A DNA stretch of 64,000 nt from Agelas oroides. Taxonomy: Eukaryota > Porifera > Demospongiae > Agelasida > Agelasidae. The stretch lies in NCBI GenBank assembly GCA_949130485.1, contig OX422183.1, positions 9,328,636 through 9,392,635 on the forward strand, read 5' to 3'. Below the pieces are notes generated by a model. It made no database searches and had not been told where the DNA came from. It worked only from the letters and a program-made list of their open reading frames with translations. How positions within the stretch are numbered: position 1 is the first letter of the stretch; every line of letters starts with the position of its first letter. Positions 1 through 10,870 of this stretch are shown here, piece after piece. A program made the position numbers and the translations under genes.

Positions 1-520
1 AAAGCCAAGCAATAGCCGTTACACGTATTTACCCTCACCACCAAAGCTGAGATTATCACCTCTCTCTGTAGATAATACTACGCCGCATAACAATTTTTCA
101 TGGACGTCGAGCTATATAGCTATGAGGTATGGGTGGAGAGGGCGTATTCGCAGAACCCATCCTTCCTTTCAGAACAGCCCCCGGTGTATCCGAGGCACTG
201 CCACTACACTACCTTATGGCAGCTACCATAAAACTGTCTCTCGGAAGCTGCAGTTTTGAGCGTTTTATCATTTATGTCTGCATAAACGTCTGCGCTGCGT
301 CGACGTGCGCTAAGCGCGCGGAAAACCGCCGCGATTTGCATCGGCTCCGACCGGAAGGGGGGGGGGGGGGCATTGAATCCGCCCCTGGCCTATACCATAG
401 TATTCGTATGCATGCACAAGTCAACGCATGCACGCATAGCTGACTGGTCGTGTCATAGATGATATAGTACGACCTATGGTCGTATGATAGTACGGATTTG
501 AAAGCCACTGCACAGCCACA
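1..520. other. Intergenic start of window, G-run
   Basis: I see no supported gene in this stretch. Small open frames exist on both strands but have no recognisable domain, no splice-site support and no paralogue in the window. A run of 14 G lies at 357-370 in a locally GC-rich patch, the first of three long G-runs in the window. A CpG-rich promoter or the edge of an element is possible, but nothing decides between them. Confidence 0.4.
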
Positions 521-923
521 CTTAGCCTCGTACCCAGGCCGTTAATTAGGAAAAACGGCCTGGCAACTTAACCACTGTTGACTTCCGCTGCCCTGGGGTT
601 GGCAGTACCAATCAGATTTCAGAACGCTTCACGTGACAGTTGTAGCATTTCAATTGCGTCATATATACATCACAGTATAGCAATATATATACAGTACACA
701 CTGATGCTGCATGTTACTCTCACCCGGTGTTGGCTTGAGTCCGCTGGGACCCGTGGGAAGGAACCCGTTGAGTGCCCATTCTAACATTTCTTGCTCCAGG
801 GCGGTCAGGAGAATGGTACCCTTCTCTTTGCCACGCCCCTTCCGACCCTTTGCTACTGTGGGCTTGGGGGGTGCGTCTGGGAGAAGGAGTGAGATGATGT
901 ACGCAATTGTTGTGGGCATGTGT

Positions 924-946
924 GTGGTGTGTGTGTGTGTGCATGT
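924..946. repeat. GT-rich simple repeat
   Basis: A short run of GT dinucleotides abuts the left end of the long foldback element. It is simple-sequence DNA with no other signal. Confidence 0.7.
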
Positions 947-3716
947 GTGGTACCGTCACGTGCGTATTTTTCTTTTGGACGTACTTTCGACTTAGTCTCT
1001 GGACGGCAATGTAACTGCGCCTGCGCCGTACCACACCCTCTGTGTACTTTGACCTTTGTGAAGGGTGTGTTGAACATGATCGAGCAAAACGACTACCAAG
1101 AACACTGCAGTTGGAAAGATAGCGATTCCTCAGGTGATTTTTAACAACAAAGAACTTTCAAACTATAACTACAATGTGCTTCCAGTGAACTGTGAACAAG
1201 ACTGGAAAGTATTTGGGCACTGTTCAATTTCTGTTGTCTCCTTTAGAAATAATTTGCCAATAACAATCATGATAGTGCGTCGATAGTCTATTCTAGCCAG
1301 CATGACATTGCTGCAACCCCTATATAAACTCTCAGAGAATGTTGTCCCAGGAATGGGCAGCAATTAGAACTATCTTGCGTTCAAGTTACCTGATGGGCAA
1401 CAGAAAGACCCAGAGATTCACACTGATTGAGATTTCATTCTCTGGAGAGTTGAAGTAGTAGTTTTAGAGGGTCTGGAAACAAGACTATCGAAGCAGTGAG
1501 ACCGAATGTTTTGCCTGGTTGATGAATGTAGGGAATAACTGATATATAATTTGGAACTTGGAAAGTGAAAACATTATAACCTTGATTTATGGACAAGTTT
1601 TGACACTTTCACTGGATAAATTTGAATCTTGCGATGTTTTGACTGCTTATTTGCAGTCTTCAGCATTTTTTATTCTACCTGATGATCTTGATATAGCAGT
1701 TGAAACATTGCAATAATAAACAAAGTCTGTCAAACATTGTCCATTGATCATGCACAATGCCAGAACAATAGCCCCGTTTACACTAGCACTTTAAACCCGT
1801 TTCAAATCAGTTTCAAAATTGGGTTTAGGCCGCTGTGTAAACACCCCCAGTGCACTATGGAAACCGCTTTTTTGTGGTTTGGCCAAACCAGTTCAAGTGC
1901 CAAGTTTAAACGGGGCTAATGATCTTCTCAAACAGTCTTGATTTTACAGGATGATAAAAACAAGAACAACTTCCAAGGATGTCAGTGATGATTGTTACAT
2001 TTGTAGGTGTATCTGAGTGTGGGGACCCTGGGAACAAGGCTAGGTGTACCTAATGATTAAGGCCATTACCATTTATGTTGCTCAGACCTGACCAACCCAA
2101 ATACTGGCAGATGCTACTCAAAAATGATTGTGTACAGCGTGTGTATGAATCTGCAACTAACTTTGTTAGAGTTGCGTCATCTTTTGCATGGACAATGCAA
2201 GCATACTCACCAAAATAGGGCCTGAAAATCAAACAAAAGGCCAAGATTGTCAACTGTAGATGGACAGACTCTATGGAGAGCTGTTAGTGTATGTTTTGCA
2301 GCAAAAGTGTCGCCAATATCATGATCACGTAACTGTTATCATTTTTAAGCCTACCTATACTGACTCTCTTTGAAAGTCATTTGGCCTGAGCAACAAAAAC
2401 TAGATTGGTATGGCCTAAGACAACTTTCTTCAAGGTTACTCTAGTCTTGTTCCCAAGCTGCCGTTCCATGCATGGTCTATAAAGCTGGACAGTGGGAAGG
2501 CCTGCATGTGAACAAGGATTTTATATAACACACAATTATAGCTGGAACACCACACTTTACTAAATTAATGAAAATAGTAACAACATGAAAGTAACCATAT
2601 AACAAAGTTGTCATTTACACTGGAATTTTTATAATGATGTCTTGTGCCACAGTTGGAGCATATAGTTCAAGTGTACTAACTGGTTCAGTTTCTTCATCAT
2701 CTAGTTTAGTGCCTCCACAATGGCTCGTAGCCACGAATTACTCATTAGTCCATGATGTCATGAGTTAAAGTTCCATGTCATTGAAGAATATGGTATTTCG
2801 ATTGTTGCTTAGAGTCATTTTAGCTTTGATTCCAACTGTTTCAATGTCTGCCACCAGGCAAGTCTTACTGCTGCATATCAAACTTGAGCTCAATAGACAG
2901 TTAAGTATGGATCTCTGAATCTTTCCCTGAGAGTTTCCAAGTAGCTGGAATGTCGTTCCTCACTATATGGTGCACCATCATTGTCCGTGGCAAATTATGA
3001 CTTATATGCCGATAACAGAAATTGAACGGTGGTAGATACTTTCCAGTCTTGTTCACAATTCACTGATAGTGCATTGTAGTTATATTTTGAAGTTTTTGAT
3101 GTTAAAGGTCATCAGAAGGATAGATAGCATCCTTTCCAATTATTGCCATCTTCTTGACTCGATCACTGCTCGATCATGTGCACTCGACATAATGACAGAC
3201 TCTCACACCATTCCCAGCCACAACACAGTACAGAATAGCTGTTCAGTAGATGGCTCATTGTGAATCTCTAGGTCTTTGCTGTTACCCATCAGGTAAATGC
3301 AAGATAGTGCTAATTGCTGCCCATTCAACAACATTCCCTGAGAGTTTATATGCAGGTTGCAGGAATGTTTTACTGGCTAGAATAGACTATATGACGCACT
3401 ATCATGATTGCCTTTGGCAAATTATTTCTAGAGGAGACAACAGAAATTGAACAGTGGCCAAATACTTTCCAGTCTTGTTCACAATTCACTGGAAGCACAT
3501 TGCATGCGCAGTTAGTTCTTTGTTGTTAAAAATCACCTGAGGAATCGCTATCTTTCCAACTGCAGTCTTCTTGGCAGTCGTTTTGCTCGATCATGTTCAA
3601 CACGCCCTTCACAAACATACACAGAGGGTGTGGCACGGCGCATGCGCAGATGCATTGCCGTCCAGAGACTAAGTCGAAAGTACGTCCAAAAAAAAATACG
3701 CCCGTCCCGTGGTACA
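947..3716. mobile_element. Foldback DNA element with about 470-bp inverted arms
   Basis: The left arm (947 to about 1420) is the imperfect reverse complement of the right arm (about 3258-3716). Matching landmarks are the outer block around the word TTTTGGACGTACTTTCGAC, the CTCAGGTGATTTTTAACAAC block, and a block near GAGATTCACA at the inner end. A more diverged copy of the right-arm sequence lies at about 2915-3200, so the right side carries the arm twice. I found no transposase in the 1.5-kb middle, so this looks like a non-autonomous foldback transposon. A short relative of the arm also sits at 25528-25660, upstream of R2. The superfamily is not determined because no clear target duplication is visible. 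Confidence 0.75.
1770..1917. mobile_element. 148-bp palindromic MITE, 3-bp target duplication
   Basis: The ends are AGCCCCGTTTA and its reverse complement TAAACGGGGCT, with further imperfect pairing inside. The trinucleotide AAT flanks both sides (1767-1769 and 1918-1920). A 3-bp duplication fits PIF/Harbinger-type elements, but the terminal sequence alone does not prove the family. The element sits inside the middle part of the long foldback element, so it inserted later. Confidence 0.7.
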
Positions 3717-4250
3717 CTAGCGCTTGGAACGACGGTTTTGTTCGAACTCCTACTGACTTGTTTGCAACTAGGATGGAGGATGGATGACACTGCAATAAGA
3801 TATACATCAACAGCCGATTGCTATTGTTATTATTTAGCGTGTGCATACTACAGTACCTGCGGACAACACGGTTTCTTTACAAGCAAGGACCTGTTCGAGA
3901 GTAGCAGTATGATACTAGTTGGTACTTACTGTTAGTCGGGCAGATCGACATCAGTGAGCGAGAGCGAGTCTACTCCAAGCGGTGCATCTACAGATGACAA
4001 GTAAGATAGCAACCATCCAATATAAAGCCTGTAACGAGTCTTGCTGGCAACAACAACACGCTTGCACATTACCAACAGTCACGTGGCTTGTTCGATCAAA
4101 TATCACATGCATTATCCAATATTCATGGCTTGTACGGGTGCAGCTGTAATCTTTTAGACGCCATATCCGTATACAGTTTGAATCCGCGTAAGTTGCCAGG
4201 CCGTTTCTCCTACGAACGGCCTGTGTACGAGGCTAAGTCACACTAGGCTC

Positions 4251-4376
4251 CAGCTAGCTTAGACCCAATCAACCACAGCGCGGATCGCTTTGAACCTTAC
4301 TTTCAGTATAGCGCACGGGGCACATATACTCGAAGCGATCCGCATTGAAGTTGGTAGGTCTGGCTTGCGAGACTAG
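4251..4376. repeat. Imperfect hairpin repeat
   Basis: GCGGATCGCTT near 4280 pairs with AAGCGATCCGC near 4340, and the segment ends in a GGTCTGGCTTGCGAGACTAG-like word. That word resembles the ends of the MITEs at 38997-39325 and 56387-56647. This is probably a degraded member of the same loose family. Confidence 0.4.
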
Positions 4377-4639
4377 CAAACAGTAAAACAGCCACCGGTA
4401 AGCACGGTCAGTAAGTGCGGAATTAATTAACTCAAGTTCCCTGCCCCTATGCTAGGTACGGCACTGCCAAAATAACGTGTTTACTAGCATTTGTGGACGT
4501 CAGAAACACCATTTCACCATAGTTATAGATTGATTTTCGTGTTGCCTTCGCGGCTGGTAGATTGAGGTCACGATGCCACCGTATCACGTGAGAAATTCTT
4601 CCAGGCTTTCCCTCCGATTTTTCTCCAAAGCTGCGAGAC

Positions 4640-4699
4640 TAGCCTCGTACCCAGGCTCCTTCCCACTTCGGCATGGGGAGGAGCCTGGGTACGAGGCTA
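4640..4699. repeat. 60-bp near-perfect hairpin
   Basis: TAGCCTCGTACCCAGGCTCC at the left pairs with its reverse complement at the right, leaving a loop of about 20 bases. Related hairpins or half-hairpins occur at 521, 4192, 32913-33160, 38484-38632 and 62822-62864. This is a recurrent palindromic family in this genome. Confidence 0.75.
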
Positions 4700-4752
4700 C
4701 TGTGAGACCTGGCTACGTGCGAGCCTTCACAATGATGTAATTCCAAAATGAT

Positions 4753-4928
4753 TACCGTAGATCGGGAAATTTTCGCGGTAAAAATAATTCGCGTTTTCGC
4801 CTCTCGACGATTCCGCAATGTAGCGCGTATAGGCCTACGTAAATTTTATTTTTGCGCGCGTTTAATTTTCGCCGCTCCCGCGCACCGGCGAAAATATTTT
4901 AACGGCGTAAATTTCCCGATCTACGGTA
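4753..4928. mobile_element. 176-bp MITE just upstream of R1
   Basis: The ends TACCGTAGATCGGGAAATTT and (reverse complement) AAATTTCCCGATCTACGGTA are perfect inverted repeats. The interior is CpG-rich and also partly self-complementary. The element ends 124 bases before the R1 start codon, so it lies in the R1 promoter or 5' UTR region. Confidence 0.8.
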
Positions 4929-4996
4929 TTATTACTTATTTTACGTCATCAACATGGATCGCGGTGAACTTAGCCTCTGCTCTCCCTACCAGCATT

Positions 4997-5055
4997 GTAC
5001 TAGCTGATTGGCAATGCATAAATGCATACTTGGTGGTACTAGCTGATTGGCAATG
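4997..5055 (+). promoter_or_regulatory. Duplicated 20-bp motif with inverted CCAAT boxes at R1 start
   Basis: The word GTACTAGCTGATTGGCAATG occurs twice, once just upstream and once directly at the R1 start codon. Each copy contains GATTGGC, a CCAAT box on the reverse strand. The first copy also has an ATG, which makes a short upstream reading frame. The duplication is plain in the sequence. A promoter or translational role is inference. Confidence 0.4.
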
Positions 5056-8000
5056 AATGAGTTACTTAAAATCGTGAAGATGGCTGCAGCGTCTGTTGTA
5101 AGCTTGAGATTCATCCTCGCAATACTAGCTATAGGTAAGTCATATATGTATACGTATAATTTGATTACGAGTTGATTGCAATCCGCCTCCACTGTACGTA
5201 GCCTAGACCATAAGTTTATATGTCTCTGTATAGGTAATCCTTTGCTAGTCCCTACTGCTAGGTTTGTCTATTAGTGTTGTTGAGTTGCCAACTTGACTGA
5301 ATCAATTGAGTTGAGGCTCACCAGTGTTCTAATGTATAATTGTCATGTTTGTGAAGAATGTAGAGTGGTTATAAAATTTATCGTGCTGTATCAGCTGTAG
5401 TTGTGATACTGCTTTTTCTCCATAGCAGAAACAACTGCAGCAACCAACATAGCCCGCAATGCAACAGCAAGACTTACATGCCGTGGCAAAGTGCCTTATC
5501 CTCTATGGTACATGAATGGAAGCCTGTCTCAGACTCCTCAGTACACAGCTGAAATTGATCGGAGTACTTTGACATTTTTGGGCATACTTGTAATAGATGG
5601 AAATGAAATTTGCTGTGCCATGGACCTCAGATGCACAGTGCATGACCAAATTATGTACACAACCAGACTTACAATTCAAGGTTTGTGGGTAGCTATTTTC
5701 TGTGAGTAGATCAAGGCACTGTATATTAATTTGTCATTCAATTTCAAATTGAAGTAAGGTAATTACCACTACACTACATGCCAACAACTCTCTGGCTAAC
5801 AAAACTGCATATTTGGGCTACATGTATGTACTCTCTTCACTGCTGCCAGAAATATGTATACGAACTCATGTGAGCAGTATCATTTTTTATTTTATTTTTT
5901 TTTTTATTTATAATAATTTTGCATATATAGAGCATGGATACACAAATAGCATGATGCTAATACAAGTGTGGACCCAATGTTACAATTCATATATTTAAAT
6001 GTAGTGGTGTGCATTAAAGAAGTAATATTATACTAGGTATGATATAGGTAGTTAAAAAATACTATTTTAAGGTAGGAATTAATGCATGTTTCTGAAGTGA
6101 ACAGATAATTTACTCTTGAAGTGTTCGGCATCAGGGGAGTCAATTGATCCATCCATGCGATAAACTCTACATCCCATACTTGAAGAACATTATTGTAACA
6201 TGTCTTGCTTTAAGACAAGACATGCCTATTCACTACTACAGTATAGCAAAGTACATACATAAATTTATATAAACACACTACATGCTGCCTGTCATATTGA
6301 ACTGTCCCACGGTAATGTAGGCATCCAGTTGATATAGCATGAATGGAAGTGCAGCCACAACTATATTCATGGCTATAGCTACATGTACCCTACTTTATAA
6401 GTATAACCACCTATGAATACTTGTGGTCCTCTTTTGTAGGTCAACTACCAAATCCTGAGAATGTGACATTCAGTTCTCAGAATTCTTCCACCCAACTTCA
6501 GTGGAAACCCCCTTACTACACAATGAACCAAGAATCAGATATCATACATGTGGACCCAATGATAACACAGTATACAGTGTACACTATAGATGCTTACACC
6601 AGTAGGATGATTAGGAGCATAAACAAGACAGTGACAAGCTTCACAGTCAACAACATTACCCAAAATGGTCATGTCTGTCCCATGTACCAAGTCTCCGCTT
6701 GGAATGCTGGTGGTGAGGGTGAATTGAGTGAACAGCTACAGGAGAGCACACCTCGAGGTAAACTAGCTGGCAGGCTGAACTAATTAACTATATAGGCTCC
6801 TAGCTTTCTCTTCTACTCTCATATCTGTACCTACAGCTCCTCACAAAATTACAGCCGACAATATTACTGTTGCAGTCATAGCAGAATCTAATGCTGTACA
6901 GATTCATATTGATGTATGTTGACATCATTAGCTGTAATTTGAGCTGAACTGTAATTTGAGCTGCACATCTGATCTCATATGCAGGTGGACACTGTCTGTA
7001 TCAGTAGAGTACCAGAGTTGTTTCTTGTCACTTTGATAGCCCCTACGCGACTAGTCATGAAGGAATTTAACATGACACACCAACCAGGACAAGCAGTCGC
7101 AGACTTCACCGTCAGTCTACCCCAGAGTGTGGATGTGTGTTCCCTTCGTGTGAAGATAAGTGCAGGAAACAGTGCTGGAATGTCGGCACCCACTAAAATT
7201 AAAGTTGGTAAGTTACAATTTGGGTTTCACTAATACTTAGATTAAACTGCTATATTCTCTCTAGTTTGTTTAGGTGTCAATTCAACCCCTACAATCACTA
7301 CTTCTGTTGCCAGTACTGCAGTTACAGATGTTGATGACCTTCAGCAAGAAAGCATTACCACATTAATAGGTACGGTTGGGTGCAAAGTACTAAAATAAAG
7401 TTGTATATGTACGCAGACAAGTGCAATCTTATAAGCTATCAACAGTACTAAGTCTTCATTAATTGCTTGTTAATGACATCATCAGGCTACTCAGTTACTT
7501 TTACACTTTTAAATTGGGGGAAGTTCATCAGGCTGTAGTATTAATATTAATTTAAAATCATAAGTTGTTTTTCACTACAGAAGAAAAGAAAATACTGTAT
7601 ACAATACTGTGACCTCCGGTACTGCTACTTCCCAAAACAGAAAGCATAATGTACAAATTGACATAGCACTCTGTAACCACACAAGCACAATGTCCATGTG
7701 AATGTACACATCCTTCTGAAAAAATATTCCAAACACTGGAATGAGATTGCACTGGCTGCCACCTGTGCGCCAAGAATATGAATTAAGTAACTCAGTTCAT
7801 CAATCTGAGACGTGATGCTAAGTGTACTTTAGCTGATCCAACTTGTGAGGCCTTACTGGCTGCTCTCAACTCTTTGTCTTTGTTTTAGCCATAATCGTTG
7901 GAGTCATTGCAATCATTTTTGGAGTGCTGATTGTAGCAGCAACAGTTGGAATCATATGTTGCAGACAACGTAGAAAAGGTGCACACACATCAGTATAAGC

Positions 8001-8444
8001 AATATAGCACCTATATCTGTGTCTTGACTTATATGTTTAAATGTTACAATGTGCCTGAAGGTGTTGCATGTGTGTCTCTATCAGCAATTGTTAATCTATA
8101 CAACCAAGCACAAGGAGAAAGTGTTTATCAGTATGTTTATGTTTGTGACACTAAGAGTGCACAAGGTTAATTAATAGTCTTGTACAATTTTCATTAAGTG
8201 TACATGTAAATTCCATTCAGTGTTTAGTTCGCTACAAAAAAATATGGTATGACTGAGAAATAGTATATACCTCTTCTGTTCATTTTGGACACATTTCTTA
8301 TCTCTCTGTCCAGACCATCTGAAGAAAACCAAAATTAAGATGAAACCCAACCAGGCATATGAGACTGTCACCAGACCTCAGCCTGCAATGCCAGTTCACA
8401 CTGAGCCATGTCCAGCTTATGAAGTTGTCCAGGCTCATCACTGA
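5053..8444 (+). CDS. R1: Ig-FN3-FN3 single-pass receptor, YETV-type tail
   Basis: Likely exons: 5053-5134, 5426-5680, 6440-6757, 6837-6913, 6985-7207, 7265-7369, 7889-7978, 8085-8165 and 8314-8444, giving 453 codons in frame with GT-AG junctions. Exon 1 is a signal peptide. Exon 2 is an Ig-like domain (Cys in ARLTC, Trp in LWYMNG, second Cys in LRCTV). Exon 3 is FN3 (LQWKPP, YQVSAWNAGGEGE). Exons 4-5 form a second FN3 (ISAGNSAGMSAP). Exon 6 is a Ser/Thr-rich stalk. Exon 7 is the membrane span followed by CCRQRRK. Exon 8 holds SVYQYV, which fits the ITIM consensus. Exon 9 has NQAYETV and PAYEVV. A second in-frame ATG at 5080 would shorten the N-terminus and keep the signal sequence. The role is probably cell-surface recognition; ligand and signalling partners are unknown. 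Exon 8 is present only in R1, so its use is less certain. Confidence 0.8.
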
Positions 8445-8762
8445 GGGTTGGATGTAGCTAGTGGCACCTAGTTGGTGTAGCTAAATGATGTAGCAAGTGT
8501 GTACCTTTATGATTTCATCATACCACATTAATAATTGATATGTATAAGGCTGTGTGCATCCCTACATACTCCCTCTACCAGGAGAAGCAATAGACGTCCA
8601 ATGCTACGTATGGTGCATGAATAAGACATAAAGCTTGCATTTACCAAAAAGACTCCCTGAGACTTCACAGCAACTTCCCCACCTTTCCAACTTATGTCAC
8701 ATCTTTCATCTTTGGAAACATTTCTAAGTTCCGTAGGCATCTTGGAGTGTGGTTTAGACTTG

Positions 8763-9168
8763 TACCATATTTCTTCGAATAGGCGCCGCCCTCGAATAGT
8801 AGCCGCACAATCCGAAGCTCTTGAACGAAATAAACGCCGCCCTCGAATAGTAGCCGCGGCTAGTAAACGCGGCACGCGCACACGTGTGCGAATTTGTGCG
8901 AATGATTTCTGACGACGGTCACCACGCTACCGCTAGGACTGTTGGTGTTGTACGAGTCGTTCCCACGGCTGACAGCAGGACTGAGAGGCTGCGCGTACTA
9001 CTGACAACGTCTAGCAACCGTCACCGTCTCACTCGTTCGTACCCTATCCAGCCGTCGTTGATGTATCCGGGCTTTCCAACGAAATAAACGCCGCCCTCGA
9101 ATAGTAGCCGCACAAAACGAGCAGCGAAATAGATAGTAGCCGCGGCGTCTGATCGAAGAAATATGGTA
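8763..9168. mobile_element. 406-bp MITE with internal 29-bp subrepeats
   Basis: The ends TACCATATTTCTTCGA and TCGAAGAAATATGGTA are perfect inverted repeats. Inside, a block around CGCCGCCCTCGAATAGTAGC is repeated about three times, two on the left and one on the right. The interior is CpG-rich compared with its surroundings. Open frames here are by-products of the repeats. No transposase is present, so it is non-autonomous. Confidence 0.8.
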
Positions 9169-9544
9169 TACAGTAGAACTTCATTAATCTGAAGAGCTGA
9201 CAATGCAGCACAAGTAGCTAGAGCCTAGACGTGCATGTAAGTGGTTGCTACATTGTGGGGAGAGGACAACTATATTAACTATGCATGTGGAACAGCAAGA
9301 AGATGGTTCTACCATTAACCATTCTGGTAAAGAGAGCAAGAACAAAAACTGATTCCAATAACTTTGCAGATGCTCCTTCTTCATGTTGAACATAGTACAC
9401 AGGTTGGGGCAGTTGCAAGTGCCATCATGGGTTACTTGACAATGTTCAGTGAAAGTTTAATGGAACACAATGATAATAAACCTCTGGGAATCCCATTGTA
9501 ATGTCCCAACAATCTTTTCTCAAAGTCTTATCCTTGTAGCTATG
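9169..9544. other. Intergenic, nothing recognised
   Basis: This spacer lies between two TIR elements. I see no coding, structural or repeat signal in it. Confidence 0.4.
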
Positions 9545-10228
9545 GAGTAAACTATCCATAATCGGACACCAACAATAATCGGACGCTCGTATATGGAGAC
9601 TAAGCTACGCAGATACTCGGTTATGCCACGGAAAGGAAGGCGGAGTCCACCGTATCCGGTGACTGAAAAATGGACCTCGAGCGTCAATCCCCGCTTGCGC
9701 TAGCGGCGATTAGCGTAACAGTCCGAAACATTCGATAATCGGCTAAAATAATGTATTTTCGGACGCCGCTTCCTGTTCCCTTTCTGAAGCAACTCTCGGC
9801 AAGATTTCTGCACTGTTGGAAAGCTGCAAGACCCTGCTGCTACACGCCTGATATTCATAACTGTAGCTGCCTTGGACGCTGAGGGGTGTTGCATGATCGG
9901 ACAGTGGATTTACGTATTTTTTCGCCGTGGTCACCCCAAGTAAAGCAATAGGCCAACAATACTAGTATCATTGGAATCTACAGGTCCTTACCAACCTAAC
10001 GGTGTAAGTCTCGTCTTCATGCGTTGTGTAGTTCTCGAAATACGATTGTTCTTGATTCATGTACTTCAGAAATGTAGTTTCCTGTAACTAGGCCTAGCTC
10101 CATTTTTCAGTCACCGGATACGATGGACTCCGCCTTCCTTTCCGTGGCATAACCGAGTATCTGCGTGGCTTAGTCTCCGTGTACGAGCGTCCGATTATTG
10201 CTGGCGCCCGAGTATTGATAGTTTACTC
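9545..10228. mobile_element. 684-bp TIR element, relative of the 14.7-kb foldback
   Basis: The ends GAGTAAACTATC and GATAGTTTACTC are inverted, with ATCGGAC words repeated just inside. About 145 bp at each end pair well, including GGCGGAGTCCACCGTATCC and its complement. The centre resembles the arm of the element at 14715-15846 (shared blocks around AATCTACAGG, GCGTTG...TAGTTCTCGA and the TCTGAAGC...AAGATTT stretch). TA follows the right end, as expected for Tc1/mariner-like elements; the left flank is slightly altered. No transposase is seen. Confidence 0.75.
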
Positions 10229-10481
10229 TAATTATACTCTTCATGTGATTTGTACGGTGGCCTTGTAGATTGCTCTCTATGCATAGGCAATGGAACAGGT
10301 GTGGCCGGACAATTCTTTTGCACGAATTTTCACATTCAACAAGGTTTTGTTTCTTGAGTTAAGACTTAAACAATATCTGGTAGATTTGCAGAGCCTTCAT
10401 CAGTTAAGAAAGAGAACACAGGAAGCATTATGCATATTACAACCTGTTTGAAGCAGATGTGCACTGATAATATATAATTAT

Positions 10482-10860
10482 CATACGTCTAACTCACGCT
10501 AATGTATGGGAGTCAATGGGGAAGCCTTGCAGCTGCACGCAGTTTATAAAAAGCCGTATTTTTTACTACAAGTCACGCGAGAATCCGTATCAGTATTGCA
10601 AGTCACGCGAGAATCCGTATCAGGTACTACAAGTCACGCGAGAATCCGTATCAGGTACTACAAGTCACGTGCGCTGTGTCTGTACGTGCAATGAGGTTCG
10701 TATGATAAAATCATTATCACAATAGTACCAAGCTATACCGGAAAAAACATCACTCGTTTGTTGCCGTTGGCATTGTTACTCTTGCTGCGCACTCGTAACA
10801 ATACAGACGGCAACAAACTCGTGATATTTTCCGGTATAGCTTCGTACTATGGTGATAATT
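10482..10860 (+). repeat. Dispersed repeat, copy 1 (forward), left edge of the nest
   Basis: It begins CATACGTCTAACTCACGC and contains a tandem subrepeat of about 29 bp based on AGTCACGCGAGAATCCGTAT, present about four times (10570-10665). It ends in a 135-bp palindromic block (about 10725-10858) whose ends are AGTACCAAGCTATACCGGAA and its near complement. A full-length relative lies in intron 4 of R3 (41148-41440), and an inverted, interrupted copy lies at 14404-16810. The palindromic block may be a separate MITE carried along with the rest. Confidence 0.75.
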
Positions 10861-10870
10861 AGAAACCCAT

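Larger units (their letters stand above)
521..4237. mobile_element. Possible 3.7-kb composite element with short inverted ends
   Basis: A module at 521-567 (beginning CTTAGCCTCGTACCCAGGC) returns as an imperfect reverse complement at 4192-4237. Each copy contains a small internal hairpin built on the GGCCGTT/AACGGCC sequence. Between the two lies the long foldback element at 947-3716, placed roughly in the middle. Either the modules are the true outer ends of one large inverted-repeat element, or two copies of a common short hairpin family landed on either side by chance. Similar hairpins occur at 4640, 32913, 38484 and 62822, so chance is quite possible. Confidence 0.35.

Noticed and set aside
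129-443. 104-codon frame near the window start
   Set aside because: It runs through a G-run, has no domain, and overlapping frames of similar length exist on the other strand.
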